Shown here: positions 26,509 to 39,939 of the stretch, piece after piece
How the letters are laid out: each line of letters opens with the position of its first letter
Position numbering within the stretch: the stretch's first letter is position 1
Source of the DNA: Atrichornis clamosus
Lineage: Eukaryota; Chordata; Aves; Passeriformes; Menuridae
Direction: 5' to 3'
Assembly (NCBI GenBank): GCA_013400975.1
Contig: WBMZ01008645.1
Span: forward strand, 186,001-250,000
Length of the DNA: 64,000 bases
Position numbers and translations under genes: made by a program
The notes under the pieces: generated by a model
What the model was told of the DNA's origin: nothing
The model's input: only the letters and a program-made list of their open reading frames with translations
Database searches by the model: none

Positions 26509-26600
26509 TGTGATTAAGTCCCTGGGTAGAAATTCAGTAGACTTGAGTTCCATTCCCGGGTCTGATCCAGACTCATTATGTGACCCTGGGTTAGGTGTGA
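26509..26600 (+). mobile_element. MIR-like tRNA-derived SINE remnant
   Basis: The order of blocks matches the MIR SINE: GTGATTAAG, then a degenerate pol III B box (GAGTTCCATTCCCGG), TCTGATCCAG, and the MIR core block TATGTGACCCTGGGTTAG. The consensus has the corresponding tRNA-related GTTAAG, GGTTCGAATCC and GTGTGACCTTGGGCAAG blocks. Only the head and first part of the core can be read with confidence; the 3' part is lost or too diverged. MIR elements were active in early amniotes, so a copy in a bird would be more than 200 million years old. The tRNA-like head is not a functional tRNA gene. Confidence 0.6.
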
Positions 26601-29039
26601 GACACCAGGGCTGGCTTTCCAGCACCCATCTGCTTTTAATTGCCAGTACACTGTAGTTGAGAAATTGCCAATGGGACTAGCAGCACTTCTTGCATTAGCT
26701 GCAGTTGACTTTGGATCAAACCCTTTTGTCTGTCTGTTTCCTAAATGTGTGTGCATGGAGAACCAGGCTCTGCTAAACTGGGATACTGGAAGTGTGTATT
26801 AATTAGCATTGTGCACTGCTGAGGAATTATAGAGAAGGGAACTGTCTAAGTAGAGAAGTACACCTAGTAAAATAAAAGAGCACAATATTAATAATTCTGT
26901 TAATTCAGTGCATTAGGATAACAATTTAGCCACTTTCTAAATTATCTCTATAAGACACTACCATTTAGTTTTAAAATGCTTAGTTTCTATGCCATTATAA
27001 GAAAACAAAGAAATACATCCAAATATTTTGCCCAGGAAATGTTGGCCCTGGTGACACACCTGTAGTTGTTCAAGAAAGGTAATTTGATTTGTGTGCCAAC
27101 ATCACCTCATCAGACAGCTTCTAGGCTGTGTTCTCCTGAACACTTGGATATGGAAAAAAACAACAACAAAAAAGGAAACAAATTAAAAACCCGCCACAGT
27201 AGCTTGAAGTTCTAGGCCATGAATTTGACATTTGTTTTGGGTTGAGGTCAAAAACATTAGTAAACAAAATTGAAATTATTTTATGGGTGTTTAATTATCT
27301 TATTTATTCTCTTTTGATTTAATCTGCTATGGTTCCTTACTGTGTCTTGCTTTGTTAGGTGGTATTTCAGTGTAACATGATTCACTGGTACTGTCACATC
27401 CATGCTAGAGAAAACAGGCGTGAATCTCCCTGTGATAAGCAAAGAGTAACTTGTGTGTAAACTCCCATCAGTCTGATGGGTTGGATGAAGAGAGAGATAA
27501 AGTAGATTAGGAAGTAATGACTGGAGGAAAAAAAGTATTAAGTTATTTTCACATTTAGATCAGGATCATTATAACCAGAATCTCAGGAGCTATTATTTTA
27601 AGCATTAGTGTATAATGCAGTACACTACATTAAGTTTTATGCTCAGCATTTGGAACCTTGGGATGACTACTGTAAACTTCCATCACTGCTAGTTTGCACA
27701 ATGACCTTTTATCTTCATTAGGCAATACTCTGAAATTGCTCTAAGTATACCAATATGGATTCTTTGGTTGTGCAAATTAGGATATGCATTGATGTTAATG
27801 GAGCTGTTTGCATTTATTAGTATAAATTAGTTTTAGTATTCTCCCACATCATAAATCACAATGGGCATCGGGCAAGTCATTGGGCAGCACTGATGTATAA
27901 ACAGTGAAAATGAGAAAACAATTGACTCCATTATTCAATGTTTAGTGGCAGAAATGTGTATGAAGCTTATGTGTGTGTGTACTGCCCAAACCTCACCCTT
28001 CCATGATATGAAGCAATGAATGGACAGGAACAGCTCAGGTGGTGTCCCTGTTGATAAAGAAATTAGTGAGCTGTTTTACAAAGTCACTTCTGGCTGCTGG
28101 ATCATGACATCTGCTCAACAGAGTATGATAAATATTACTTGTGAAGTGAAATGATATTTAGTGTTACAGGATCTAATTCTAATACATTTGTTGGACAGGA
28201 AAGAATAATCCCAAGTCTAAACCTTGAGCCCCTGTTGTTATTGACAACCACAGTAAATAATTTGAATTTTTGAGATGTTACTATAAAACAAATGCATAAT
28301 ACAAATAATAATTCATAGATAGGTAAATGACAGCTACTCAGGCAAGCCTGAACATCTGTTTTATAGTGAATGAACACTGAACACTTCTGGCATCTAGTGC
28401 TCTATTTTTACCCCAAAAAATCCATACAATATTTAAATCCTTTTCATGCTGCATTTTGACTCATTATTCCATATTGATATCATACAAAGCTGTGATTTCC
28501 TTATGTATAAAAAAGACTTGCTGGTTTTATTTGTCGAGGGAATTTGTAAGGAAAACTTGTATAGAATACAGAAATTTTGAGATAGCAGAAAGTATTTAAT
28601 CATGGCAATGGTTTTTTCAAGTGATTTTTCTTTGTGACAAACCAAATATGTATTATATTATTTGTGGATCAGTATATCTAACATCAGCACACATTGCTGT
28701 TTATTGACTCATTTTATCATGCTGAACTGTCACAAGCTTCTTATTAATCTGTCTCTGAAGGATCAAAATGCTTTAATAAATATATTAGTTCCTTTAGATC
28801 TTGGGCTGAAATGAAACTGTTAGTTAAATGTACTGTGACTGAGTGAAGATACCTTTAGAGAGATTTAAAACAGGAGCATGTTAAGTAAATCTAACTTTGA
28901 CAAAGCAGAATGTGTCTTCCTCTTAATGGCTAATTAGGACTCAATTAAAAATAAAAGCCCTTTTCTACACAAAATGTGAGACTTCTTTGTTATGTGATAT
29001 GATTGATTTATCAAAAGGATGACTAATTTTGCAGTTTCC

Positions 29040-29260
29040 TAGTGAAAGCTCGTTGCGTGAGTGGGGTATTCATGTAGACGAGCAGGTTGACGTGTTTTAA
29101 AGTCTGTGCACGTCGTGTATCCATGTGTGACACGAGGGCTCGGGAAGGTGCTCACCTTTCCTTGCCACAAAGAGATACCTGTAGGTAAGAAGTTGAGTTC
29201 TTTATTCAGGACAGGAAGATTCATACTACTTTATTCAGCTGGCAGGGGCAAACAGGAGGG
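29040..29260 (-). mobile_element. Possible LTR end or minus-strand exon, CpG-dense
   Basis: The plus bases 29041-29150 carry eight CpG dinucleotides in 110 bases, unusual for this window. On the minus strand the order is: two CTGAATAAAG copies about 30 bases apart (poly(A)-signal-like), then ACTCAACTTC, then AAAG|GTGAGC (a good splice donor, last exonic base 29156), then CCCGAGCCCTCGTGTCACA. This resembles the R-U5 end of an endogenous retroviral LTR, ending in CA and followed by TGG. No primer-binding site for a known tRNA, no paired LTR, no target duplication and no retroviral protein could be seen. A minus-strand non-coding exon is an equally good reading. Confidence 0.25.
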
Positions 29261-31413
29261 GGCCTAAAGGAAAAGCAGCCACTAAAAGGAGTGTAGGACC
29301 ATTCTGCAGAGGAAAGGGGAGGGTGTTCAGCTAATGATGGCAGAGAGAGTGTTTTTTGCACAGCCAAAATAACTGTGCCCTCTGAGCAAACAGCTGTAAA
29401 CATTAGGCTTCTATCAAGGGATCAAAATGTTTTGTAAGGAGTGGTTGATGTATGTCATTTCAAAGGGGGAATGCATTTTAGTAACAGCATCAGATTGAAG
29501 GAAAAGAATTTAAGATCATCCACGTGATATTGTCACTGCAGTACAACTTCAGATTCCTTGGCAGTTCTCCCTGGATGAACCTACAGACCTTTGAGGAAGA
29601 ACCCTCTGCAGTGTGGGCAAGGTTTTATTGTAGCACTGTGCTAAGTTAACTGGTTTTACTGAGCATATATTCCACCATTCAAAAGGATCATACCTAAGAA
29701 CTTTCCTTTTGCTGGTCAAGTTTTTTAGCTTTTTAAGATCTTAACACCAACACTGGGTTTTGATTTTATACATGGGTTCGGGAAATAAATGCAGAACTTC
29801 ATCTGGAAATGCCCAAATCTTTCCATATGCTCCTCTTCTTTTAAGAGTTCACATGTCTTGAGCTAAACAGAGAAATATGTAATGTTACTTATTTCAGCTT
29901 TCATCTGGAAATGCTCCACAAGTATCGGAATCTTGTGTTTTTGGAATAAACTGGCCTTGGAGAGTATAAACCCATGAAATGTTCATAGCACTTACCAAAT
30001 CAGATAATTTTAGATGAACATTCCAGTGCAGAAACAGAACTGTACTGGGTACAGTAGTGAACATATTGCAGATGAACATGTGTGAGTGGCCAGGCCTGTA
30101 AAACTTCTCAGCAAAGCCAGCCCGCGGGGCCTGAAATTAATTTGTTTTCAAATGCAAGTGTGTGTCTCTGTGCAGCCACAGAAGAATGGGTATAATTTCC
30201 ACTCAGGGTTAGTTTGCACAGGCCATCCATCCATCAGTCTGCTTCCTCAGGAGTGTTAACAGTTTGGCACTCCTTTATTTCCCTTCAATCTTCGCAACAA
30301 TCCTTGATATTGTTACAGTACATTACATGGCTTTTCCTCTGTGTCATTGTATATTGCCATTGGGAAATGAAGCATAAAAAGGCTGCCATTAGAGCACATC
30401 ATTAAATAAGACTGCATGAATTCCAACTGTTGAACAATTGATCAGTTCCATTTTGAGCCAAAGAGATGTTTTATCCCAGTTGAGTTCTTTTAATATAAAA
30501 AAAATTCATGTTTTAGTGGTGTCTTTAATTTCCTTTAATTTTTCTTTTAGAAATTGTGCAGTAATATCAGCTTCTATCTTGTAAAGGAAAAGATCAAAGC
30601 ATACCAGAACTTATGTGCATGTGCTAAATGTGAGAAAGTTAGAAATTAACTCCCAAGTGCTGTAAGTTTTCTGAACTATCTGAAAGTAATTCATGCTGAG
30701 GGGTTGTTTTAAGATACCCTATCTTAGCTGAGTGCAAAGCACAGTCACAGTTATGCAATTAACAGCAGCAAGAAAGACTGGTTACAGTTTCAACATCATT
30801 TTTTTGGTTGTGCTGAAGTTGTTCAGTTACATCCAGTTTGCTACTTCGCTCGTTTTGAAGCTTTATGTTTTTGCAGTGGCTTATTTTTGAAGCTCTTCAA
30901 GTATTTATTTGGCGTCTTATTCCACAGAGCCTGAAATGTGCATGTTGTAAGGGTAGATCAATAAGAGCAGAGAACGTAGTCAGAGATGCACCCGGCTATG
31001 CTGGAGCAATGACTTCTGTGTTTTTCTCTCCATGTTCAAACATGACCTGAGCCATCCATATCCTCTGACTTTCCCTTCAGTGACCTAAATGTCACTTCTT
31101 GGTCAATGCCAACGTAATCAGTGGTGCTGCACTGTGACAAAATAAGCAGCTTCATTACAACTGTATTGGAGCACAGCCCCAATAGCTACAAAAAGTGTGA
31201 GACAGTCCAGCGTAGTCTGGAATTGTTGGATGGTGTGGTGGGGGAGTAGTGGTGTGGCTAAGATCATCTTTTCATGATGGGGCTGGTTAAAGGCAATGAT
31301 AACACTGAAGAGTTTCTGCGCTAGACAAAGCTGACACCAGAGCTGAACACCAATGAAAATTTTTTCCTTTCACAGAATGGTAGCTGAAAGACACACCCAT
31401 AAGGCTATAATTG

Positions 31414-31427
31414 AAAAAAAAAAAAAA
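31414..31427. repeat. A14 homopolymer
   Basis: An uninterrupted run of 14 A on the + strand. No recognisable element precedes it. Confidence 0.9.
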
Positions 31428-34400
31428 GTATGATGTCAAAACCTGTATCTGATTGATTTATTTTGATCCTCTCCTTACATGTGGCTGGGACACAGACATC
31501 TGCCAGTTAAATTCACTCAGAAGCCTGTTAAATACAGATTTTCGTTTTTAAGTAGTTTCTTTCAGGTGTGTTTCATATAGACAATTTTGATTCAAATCTA
31601 TGGTGTTTTCAGTACCTTAAAATTACTCAATGTTGAAAATAAGTATTCATTTTCTTATTTTAGAATTAGACACCATAGGAAGAGGTTAGGCTCAGTGAAG
31701 GAGTGTATAGCTTGCTCACAGTGCTACATTATCAGTGCTGGCACAAAATTCATGCTTGTTTGAAAAACTGAGGATGAGAGCACTGTCAAAACAGCCTCTT
31801 CCTATAGGTGGACGTAATTAATGTCTTACATCACTGAATCATTAGTGTTTTGGCTAACGTAGATAATGTGTACCCATAAATGATTGTTTAGCACAGCCCA
31901 TAGACTGAAAATTTTCATCTCTGCTTTGGAGCAAGTGAACATTCACCAAACTGAAGTCATTCACCAAACAATTCCAACATGTAATTTAAGCTAGGCAAAT
32001 GGGGGGTTTGTGTGTTTGAGTAGTTTAAATTGGATAGTAGAGCTAAGGGTGACAAATTGACTCATATTCCACACCACTAATGATCTTTAGATCACCGTGT
32101 ACTGGTAGTTATTTTCTTGTGAATTGTGACATTTTTGGCCATGAATTAGGATTCTTGCCAGAATTACTGTACTTTAGAACCCTAAATCCAACTTCTTTCA
32201 CGCTGGGTGGCAATTGCCTTGTGGCATTGTTGATGAGACACAGTGACTCAAGAAATAACAGGGAGTAGGGAGCTAATAGAATGTTCTCTTTGTTCTCAAA
32301 AACTCCAGCAAGTCCTTAAGAATGCTTCTACCTGTCCCTTGGTGCTCAGAGTGACCTTATCAGGGTAATACATCAAGGAGGGCACTCTGGTTCACTGCTG
32401 AAGTGACTAATGTCACACAGCTGCTGCTGCTCTCAGATGTCCCTGTATCTTCAAAATATCCTTACATTTTCTTTCTTATAGGCATCATCAAACAGAAAAA
32501 CAATTCACAATGGTACAATAATGAATATTGAAGAGCATTCCAATGAAATGCTGTAAGATTATGGAGTTAAACTAGGTGGACTTTGAAAGAAATGATTATC
32601 AGAGGCATAATCCACTCTGCATTACAAGTTTCTAACTAAGTGATCAACAGTAAAAATGACTACAGAATCTGATGCCCCTTGCTTTGTCCCTTATGGTTGG
32701 AGGATCCGAATATTTGTGTGCATTCTCAAGGGCTGTGGGAGTAGAAATACAAGCACTTTGTCACTGTGGGAGAATGTAAAAGCTGGTATACGTGAAGCAG
32801 TGTTATACCAGTCCTCTTGAATGTTGACTGCAGATAAAACCACTTGGCTTTTTTGGCTTTAAACTGGTCACTACTCAATTAGAGTCAAATTTGGACAGCT
32901 TTCTTTTGAAAGCTGCAATATCTGTCTCTACTCTTACTGTATTCACAGAAAAAAATCCAAAGCTCTGCCTGTGGAATCTCTATCTGTCCTTGTCAAAGTA
33001 GGTTTTGCAGTTCCAAGAATCAGCTTTCGTGGGACTTGAAGGACAGAATGTCTGCATCTTGAACTGTGCAGCAGACATCAGCAATATTTGAAAAATAGCT
33101 GTAAGTTCAAAGTCAGTGGTACTTTAAAGAACAGTCTGGAAAACCTCTGCTTGGTGCAATGCAAGGCGTAGAAAGTTGAGCTGGTGTGTACGATGAGCCT
33201 GGCTGAGTAAACAAACAAAGCCAATAAAGCAGTGCTTATGACATGGTTTATGCCTAGAGATGTCGAGAGGACCTGTCCATTTTGTTAGCCTGTAGCAGGG
33301 AGTGTCAGGGCTGGATCATGAGCGGCTTTGGGTTTTTCCTTCCCTGTGACAGGAAGTTCTGTGAACACTCTGAAGCGGGGGTGCAATGCTGCCTAAAGAA
33401 CATCATTCTTCCAGTGGAACGTTGCATTTGTTAATGCTTGTCCCACAAACCACAGAAGTTTTTGAGGCACAAAATACATTTATGTGAAAATACTTGTTGC
33501 TGTGAGGCTGAGGCAAAAGCAATATATTCTGGATTCACAGTAATATAACACTTATGACTACTGCCTTTGTTAGAATAAATATTAGCAGAGGTTAAAGGGA
33601 AAAGAGAGTAATTCAACCACATCTATGATGTATGCGAGCTATTTAAATTCAATCTTTATTTTCTATGAACGTTTTTATCTTTGTATTTTTAACTGTATGG
33701 AAAGTTCCCCTTTAGGATTTAGAATGAAGCAGCATGAGGAGAAAAAAAGATGGTCCATTGTTAAATCTTCAAAGAAAAAAGATTCAGGGATAAAAGCAAA
33801 ATTGAAATACAAAAGGTTTCTTAAAGTTATTTAATGTTTCAAAATGTGGTTCTGGCCTCTTCCTACTGACCAGTTTCAAATTTACTCTCTAAGAACTGAA
33901 ATTTCAAAGGTGGTTTGGAAATGCCTTTTTTTCTGCCTTAACTAATGTGGGGGCATATGGCCCTTTAGTCTGAACACGTGGCACTAAAAATATACATGTG
34001 GGGAGTGCTTTGTTTCAGAGTCACTTTTTTCCTTTCATTTGTTTCTGAAATCAAAGTTTTTGTGTTCTTGAAAAGAATGAGCCCATGTAATGTCAGGCTT
34101 TGAAATGTTGTTCTCTTGACATTATAAGACCATGAAAGGTAGAACTTTGACTAAATGTGTTATTTCTCCACCTTAAAGACATTGTCAAGTTTGCTAAGCT
34201 CTAAATATGACCCACCTAGTTTTGTTTCTTTTGCCTCTTATTTTATTACAAAGCTTATTCGATTCTTTTCTACATACAGTGCTTCAAAGTTTGCCTTTCT
34301 TCATAAAATTAAATAAAAATCCAGGAACTTAGATTTCAAGTGATTTTTGCATAATTCAGATCAATGTAGGCAGGTGATAGCAGTGTGCAAACTTTATTTT

Positions 34401-34808
34401 AACTGACTAGTGCTTATCAAACAATGAGCAAAACTGGTTTAGAATTAGTTATGTCTTTTGATGTGTGGATTTAGTGCTGATCAAAGTCGTTGATAGCCAT
34501 TCATGTGAATCCCAGGACAGGCTTTGTCCCCATTAAAAATATATCCCATTACAATAATTTTCAGACAATCCCCACTCCTTTTCAAATGCAAATAATTTGA
34601 ATTTGACCCCTTTAAATCACAGACCTAAATCCCCAAATTGAGTAATGTACTTTTGTTTAAAATCTGAGTGCCTCCATCTAACAAAACTTAATCCCTAATG
34701 TTTTAATTGCCTATAATGATCTCCCTCACAAATATTGTGTTTATTGTGGCCCAGAAAATGGTCTTATTGAAAACATACTCCCCCTTTGTTCATAATGAAG
34801 TCAGTGTG

Positions 34809-34849
34809 ACACACACATATATATATATATATATTTGTGTGTGTGTGTG
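34809..34849. repeat. Compound (AC)(AT)(GT) microsatellite, self-complementary
   Basis: About four AC units are followed by about nine AT units and then seven GT units. Because AC pairs with GT and AT with itself, the whole tract is an imperfect inverted repeat able to form a long hairpin or cruciform. Length polymorphism is likely. Confidence 0.9.
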
Positions 34850-35873
34850 CACACAAGTATGGTTGTTCAAGAGGTTCTGCAACTGTGAAAGATACTTATT
34901 TTTAGTCCATCCCATTGTCATTTTTATCTGCATATCTAACTGAAAGTGCACTTTAGATGTTGGAGCTCAGCTCAATTCACTTAAGTAAATAGCTGTATAC
35001 AGCTGGAAAATTGGCTTTTATGATCAGAGAGTATTAAAAGCTCAATTTTGCTCATAATTGCTATATATTGAAAATTATATTTGGAAACGTTGTGATAAGA
35101 AAACTCCTGACCTCAGTAAAAATGATTTTATGCCTAACAGAAACAGGAAACACCCAGGGCTTAACTTTCAAGTCCCTGTAACCCGAAGATCAGAATGAGT
35201 CTGAGATACCCAGAGCCCTACACAGCTACAGTCATGTCCCTCAGTGTCTGTGGTGGCTTAAGTTCTTGGTTGAATAAGTATTAGATCAACGGTGAGCAAA
35301 CACTATGCATTTTTTTTTTTAAAAGTGCATATAAGCCAATCCATGGAATATTCCTTTCCCCTTGCTATCTTGACTTGACAGCCAAGAGAACTTGAGTGTA
35401 ATTTGCCTCAATTTTTTTTGTTGTTTTTTTTGTGAGATTGCATAAATACTGTTCTTGATGGGGGAACTCTGTGACTTGCTGGGTCTTTAAAAACAAAAAA
35501 ATCCTACCAGAGGGAAGTGGATTAGAGAGTTGTAACAGATAGGCAGACAACTGAGAAATTAATCTCATTTCATAAGTTACAGATTTCGTTGCAGATTGGA
35601 GCGAGCTTTACCACAAAGTTTAGTGATGAATGTGGAAAAAGTAGAAACAATCTTCTTTGGTTCTCCTATCTAAAATAAAATTGAAGTGACATTTTTCAAA
35701 TGAGAATACATTGTCTGCTGCTTTGTCTGGTTCTTTCATTTCATCTTTGTTAGATCTTTTGTTTCTTTGATGCTCAGAATATTGCACCATTTGGCTCTAA
35801 AACCTACATTAGAAGAGCATTAATTAAAGGCAGACACAGTGCAATGGAGACACTGTTAAAATTATGCTTGAAG

Positions 35874-35896
35874 GTACAATGTAATTAATTTTGTAC
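35874..35896. repeat. Short inverted repeat around TAATTAAT
   Basis: GTACAA (35874-35879) and TTGTAC (35891-35896) are perfect 6-base arms around an AT-rich centre containing TAATTAAT. It could be a paired homeodomain-type site or chance. Confidence 0.4.
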
Positions 35897-36539
35897 AAGT
35901 GAAACATAAAAGAGAGAATGAAACCGGAGGAAATAGCAGCATATCCTCACAAAATGAAAATGAGAAATACAATTGCAAATCAGACAAAATGTGAAAGGAC
36001 ATATGGAATAATTAGATTTCAAGAAAGAAATCAAAACAAAGGATAACCTGCTAATTGCTCGTGAAAATTAAGTAAAGAATATATAACTAATGTTCAAGGT
36101 TCTTGGGGTTTGTTTTGGGGTGCTTTTCTGCGGAGTGTGAGATTGGTATTAAGTACCTGCCAGTAAAATGATGTTGTAAATTTTATATTATAATTTTCTG
36201 ATGGGCACAAAAAGAGCTGAGTACACAGCTCCACACAACAGCAAGTCCTCTGTTAGAAGCTATCTCAGAAGGCAATGGTTGGGATCTGGGTTATGGTCCC
36301 CAGGTTGAAAATGAGGGCACATGACATAATTAACTGTAATACTGTCTGCATAAGAAAAGAAAAAGGCTTTAGGAAACTGCTTTATTTTAATTGGTCATTT
36401 TAAGCAACAATTAAACTTCAGCAGTTCTTGTCAGAACCCCGGTGGTTCCCCCTAAGTTCTGAGTGTTCTTGAGTAAAGCACTTTAAAAGATCAAAAATGT
36501 GGCTTGAACGTTTATCCTGTGCTCCAGAGTTTAACTGAA

Positions 36540-36815
36540 GCCCAAGGTTTCTGCAGGTCGGTGGTGGCAGTCTTTGAAGCTGCAGCATAAAACAGAATGA
36601 AAGTTTATTGCATGTTTAAAGATCTCTGCTGCACGTGGTGGACTCCTGTTGGTGGCTGGGATTGCAGAAGTGTTGGTTTGCCCGTGGAGCTGTCGTTCCA
36701 GTTGTGTGGAAACTGTTTCCATGACGGAATGACCATCGGTAGCAGCTATGGGAGGATGGCACCACCCGAGATTTAGCGGGATCAGGTTGCAGATGATTAT
36801 CAAAGGCTTCGTTTT
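36540..36815. other. CpG-richer patch, function unknown
   Basis: Nine CpG dinucleotides occur between about 36557 and 36811 (for example GCACGTGG, GACGGAATG, ACCCGAG, AGCGGG), well above the flanks. Two overlapping minus-strand open frames (90 and 74 codons) cover it without family resemblance. It could be a regulatory element, a non-coding exon or an unrecognised repeat. Confidence 0.3.
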
Positions 36816-37449
36816 CTTTTGGTTTAGGTTTGAACAACAAAAAAAAGAATCAACAAAAATGTGAGAATACAGTTTGAGAACCCCACACCCATTTGTGTGG
36901 TGGCACAGACTGGTGTCATTGAGTCACTCAACATCCAGGCTTCTGTCATCTGGGAAAAAGCAACTAGAAATGCTTCTGGCAGGAATTTTGGTGTTTTCAT
37001 TGCTGATAAACAAACATTTGATGAGGGAAAAATCCTGAAGCTTCTTTTAAAACATTATGTAGTTTTATAGATATATTATCTTCCTGAAGACTCTCTAGAT
37101 TGTAACTTTGACAATTTTAAAACTTTCCTAAATGTTATAACTACCTAACTAGATTCTAGTAGTTGTAGTTTTTAATTTTAAGCAAGTTTCTTTTTTTTCA
37201 TTGTCTGGATAAGTCAGTTTATTACTGTCTTCCAATTCATCAGAGCCAAAATGACAAATGGCCAGTGAGAAGGAGTTCTAGGTAAGGATCAGCAAAATAC
37301 AGTATAGTCCTCCAGCTGTGGGTTAGAATGGTGGAGGCTGTTTTCTTCACAATATTAGTTGAATACCAGCATTCCCAGGTGATCTAAAAGCCTTCTTGCA
37401 ACAGTGAGATCATTAATTGCTTGCAACTTGAAAATATGCACAGAGAAAC

Positions 37450-37483
37450 TTGATCCCTCAACAAAAAAAATTGATCCCTTAAC
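37450..37483. repeat. Two-copy direct repeat spaced by an A run
   Basis: TTGATCCCTCAAC (37450-37462) recurs with one change as TTGATCCCTTAAC (37471-37483), separated by eight A. Confidence 0.7.
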
Positions 37484-39939
37484 ATCCTGTGCAGTGTTGT
37501 TGGCCTTTCTACATTTCTAAAGCTTCCTTAATTAGTCACAAACTCCTGAGCTGGAAAACAGTGTAATTCATAGCATAATAACACCTCCTCTGTCGTGTGC
37601 ACTTTGTCATCCGTTGGGATTTTGAAGAGTTTTAAACAAATCCCTTTTTTAGTATCATATAGCACAGTGCAATAAACTCCTTTAAAATATTTTACTTGTG
37701 GGGTTATCTGTGTTTTGCAGCAATTTGAAGGACAAGATAGATTTCAAAACAGTGTTTTAAGGTAAAACACATTGAACTGTTTCTGGTGTATGCAATTATA
37801 TTGATCAGTCCATACTTTCTTCACTGAAATGTCAAACCATACCATATCAAAATCAAACTGAAGGAAAAACTGCTTTCTTTTTGCCTCCATGGTGAAATTG
37901 AAATGTTAAAATGTCTGAGGAAGAGCAGAACTTTATGAAGTATGGTGTACAGTAAAAATCTGAAGATCTTTGATCTTATAAGTTGTCTATTTTTTCACAA
38001 TTTGCACAGAATAGTGGGAAGACAGGAACTTCAGAAGGGAACAGGATGTTCACCCAATAATTTTAGGGACAACTCATTTAACTGAAGTTTAATATTTAAT
38101 TCAGTGTCAAGACTTTTTAAATTGACTTTGCAGTAAATACCGATGTGTTGTTGAACAGTTATTTTTATTAAAACATGCTTTTCAATGTTGATGATTACAT
38201 CCAGAAAAATTGTCCAACCAGGAAGCCTAGCCCTCCAAAATAAGGTATTCTTTACAGTTTATTTCTACAAATATGCTCCTGTTGTCTTGATAAAATGTAT
38301 GTAGGAAATTGATTTCCTGATTCACTTCAGTTTACAGGTTTAAGAGGAGTTTTTGTCTCTACCAATTAATCTTTGCAAATTTTTTTTCTGCTATGTGAAT
38401 GCTCACAGAATTTTGATAACAAGTAGCTCTAATTCACTGCTTCATGAAAGGGCCTTTTAATCTGTTATGTTTTACACCATTTCCCTGAAGAAACCTGCTG
38501 AATTTCAAAGCAGGTGTCTTTACAAATCTCACAGATAATATTTTGAAAGGTAAGTATATTTTGCTACTATTAGTGAAGGGGGAATATCTTTTCCCAATAA
38601 AAAAAGCTGCTCTGAGTGTTGCACTAAGAATCATGAAAGACCTCTCACGACTTCAGAGCCTCATTTGCATAGCACAATGTTAAATTGTACCCCTCTGAAT
38701 ACTTGAGTAATGCCTTTACTACCTAACAGTTCTTTTTGTCTTCCTTGTGATTAAGCTTAGAAACAGTGTACAGTATTCCTGCATGCAGAAAACCCAGGCA
38801 TTTCCTCATATAACAAACCCATAATATTTTGAAAGCCTCATCTACTGTGAAACTTTGAAGTAGATGAGCGATTTTTGTTGTACCTTGTAATTTTAGCTTC
38901 TAGCTCGTGTAATTAATCTTTTCATGTTTTGGCAATCCTACAGTTAAGGTAGCAGATTTTGCTAAAGAAGAATTTCCAAAGCAGACTACTTTAAAAAAGT
39001 AACAGCAGAAAATGCATTTTCATTAATTCTCATGAAAATGGGTGCTTGTGATTTTTCCTGATGGGAGAGCAGGGATGAGGACATGGCAATGAAAGGCACA
39101 CCATTGGCAGGGGATGGCACTGTGCTTATCCTAATTCAGCTTCTCAAGAGCCTGTGCCCAGACGCTGAAGCAATTGTGTGATGTCTTATAGAACACTTAC
39201 AATGAGAGTTTTTGTTCATCCTCCTGAATTAACCCAAAATGAGTCCTAAGCAAGCAGCAATGTTACTGCTGTTGAATAATACACTCGGTGCAGCAGGTTC
39301 CTAGGGCAGTATCAATGGGGAAGGTATAACAAGCACAGTGCTCAGAATTTACTGTGGTCTGATCTCAGCTGAATTTCTCACTTTATTCAAAGAAACGTGC
39401 TTCACAGAATTCAGAGCTGTGTCTTCAACCACCCTTGCAGCTTGTTTCAAATTAGGTTGTGGTTCTGGCCACCTGTCATTACACTGCCAGCTACTATTAA
39501 ACCATCAAAGCAGTATTTTAGTAGCTTTGATGTAGTCTGGAATTGTATCTACTGCTGAATGATGATTAGATTAAATGTTACAAATGTATCCAAAGGGAAT
39601 AGAAGCACTAGTCTAATCTTGATCCACTACATTTTAATTTTAAGTGTTTCCTTATGTTTCTATTATTTCTGATGCATTCCTTTGTATTTATAAATGCTGG
39701 TACAGCAGGAACAGCCTCTTGGAATAGCATTAAAAAGCTGCCATTAACAAAGTCTGTGCTATTAATGTGGTGTTTCATACATCACAACCTCAGAAAGGTC
39801 TAGAAAATGGATAGTGGAAATGTCATTTCCCCTTTTTAAATGACAGTCCATTTTAATGGATATTCAAAAAGTACCAAAGGAAAATGCAGGTCTTTTGTTT
39901 GGGTTGGTAGAGATGTCTGCCTTCTAATAGAGATTTGTT

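Larger units (their letters stand above)
25961..36530. other. AT-rich non-coding stretch, right of the GC-rich segment
   Basis: No gene was recognised. Open frames are under 90 codons. The stretch holds a MIR-like SINE remnant (26509-26600), A14 runs (26395-26408 and 31414-31427), a possible antisense LTR end (29040-29260), a compound microsatellite (34809-34849) and a short inverted repeat with GTACAA/TTGTAC arms (35874-35896). Sampled G+T is slightly over half on the + strand, which would fit an intron of a rightward transcript. Confidence 0.7.

Noticed and set aside
26545..26560. tRNA B-box-like sequence
   Set aside because: It has no cloverleaf around it and fits the degenerate head of a MIR SINE.
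31670..31745. Possible third MIR fragment (AGAGGTTAGG ... CTTGCTCACAG)
   Set aside because: Only short scattered matches to the MIR 3' region. Not separable from chance by eye.
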